NCBI GenBank assembly: GCA_964536085.1
Contig: CAZHWR010000045.1
Coordinates: forward strand, 1 to 14,565
Source of the DNA: CAZHWR01 sp964536085
Lineage (GTDB): Bacteria; Bacillota; Clostridia; Oscillospirales; Ruminococcaceae
Length of the DNA stretch: 14,565 nt
Reading direction: 5' to 3'
Position numbers and translations under genes: made by a program. Shown here one piece after another: positions 14,453 to 14,565 of this stretch. The notes beneath the pieces were generated by a model that was given only the letters and a program-made list of their open reading frames with translations, had not been told where the DNA came from and searched no databases. Every line of letters starts with the position of its first letter. The first letter of the stretch is position 1.

Positions 14453-14565
14453 ATGAAACAGATAACTTTTAACGGAAATAAAAATATTACAAGTAAAATG
14501 ATTGCAGAATTCAGAAAAAAAGAAAAACTTTCACAAGCAGACTGATTAGTAATGTGCATATTACT
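14453..14565 (+). pseudogene. XRE-type helix-turn-helix regulator, cut by the window edge and apparently frameshifted
   Basis: From the ATG at 14453 (GGTGA 5 nt upstream) the frame encodes 30 residues, with KMIAEFRKKEKLSQAD typical of the first helices of XRE/Cro-type domains, then TGA at 14543-14545. In the -1 frame beginning at C14542 the sequence continues LISNVHIT, giving LSQAD-LISNVHIT, a good match to how these domains go on. One missing base near 14542 would explain it: a true mutation, a sequencing error, or less likely programmed frameshifting. The rest lies outside the window. Position and divergent orientation suggest it is, or was, the regulator that binds the palindromes before the secreted-protein gene. 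Confidence 0.6.

Overview
The window looks like a chromosomal segment of an anaerobic, endospore-forming member of the Firmicutes, most likely a Clostridia-class gut-type organism. The evidence is a complete tricistronic GerA-type germinant receptor operon, a tRNA-Leu T-box leader, strong AAGGAG-type ribosome binding sites, and housekeeping genes (leuA, nrdR, murC) that read like clostridial orthologues. These statements come from reading the sequence and from family knowledge; no database search was run.

Left part (1-6.4 kb). The minus strand holds a leuA cut by the window edge, preceded by a complete T-box leader (promoter, specifier CUC, T-box motif, terminator hairpin). Its promoter overlaps the stop codon of the upstream spore germination operon, which runs GerA, GerB, GerC toward leuA. 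Divergent from the ger operon is a plus-strand pair, a DUF421 (YetF-type) membrane protein and a small DUF4363 protein, a pair plausibly tied to the spore or cell membrane.

Middle (6.4-8.8 kb). nrdR (minus) and murC (plus) are divergently transcribed from an AT-rich intergenic region with recognisable -10 elements. murC ends at a strong terminator. It is followed by about 260 bases of hairpin-rich DNA without a convincing gene.

Right part (8.8-14.6 kb). This accessory region looks more AT-rich by eye. It contains a single-module non-ribosomal peptide synthetase (C-A-T-TE) that lies 4 nt downstream of an Lgt-like membrane protein and is probably translationally coupled to it. Upstream is a secreted, duplicated beta-sandwich-type protein with a lysine-rich tail, driven by a near-consensus promoter threaded through three palindromes. 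A divergent XRE-type regulator begins at the right edge but carries an apparent frameshift. The adenylation-domain specificity residues read as a serine code. The thioesterase has cysteine where serine is usual, and the Lgt-like partner has lost several typical Lgt residues. The synthetase plus Lgt-like pair is the best candidate for an undescribed system: a small serine-containing metabolite, possibly lipid-linked, made at the membrane. Its product is not deducible from the sequence alone.
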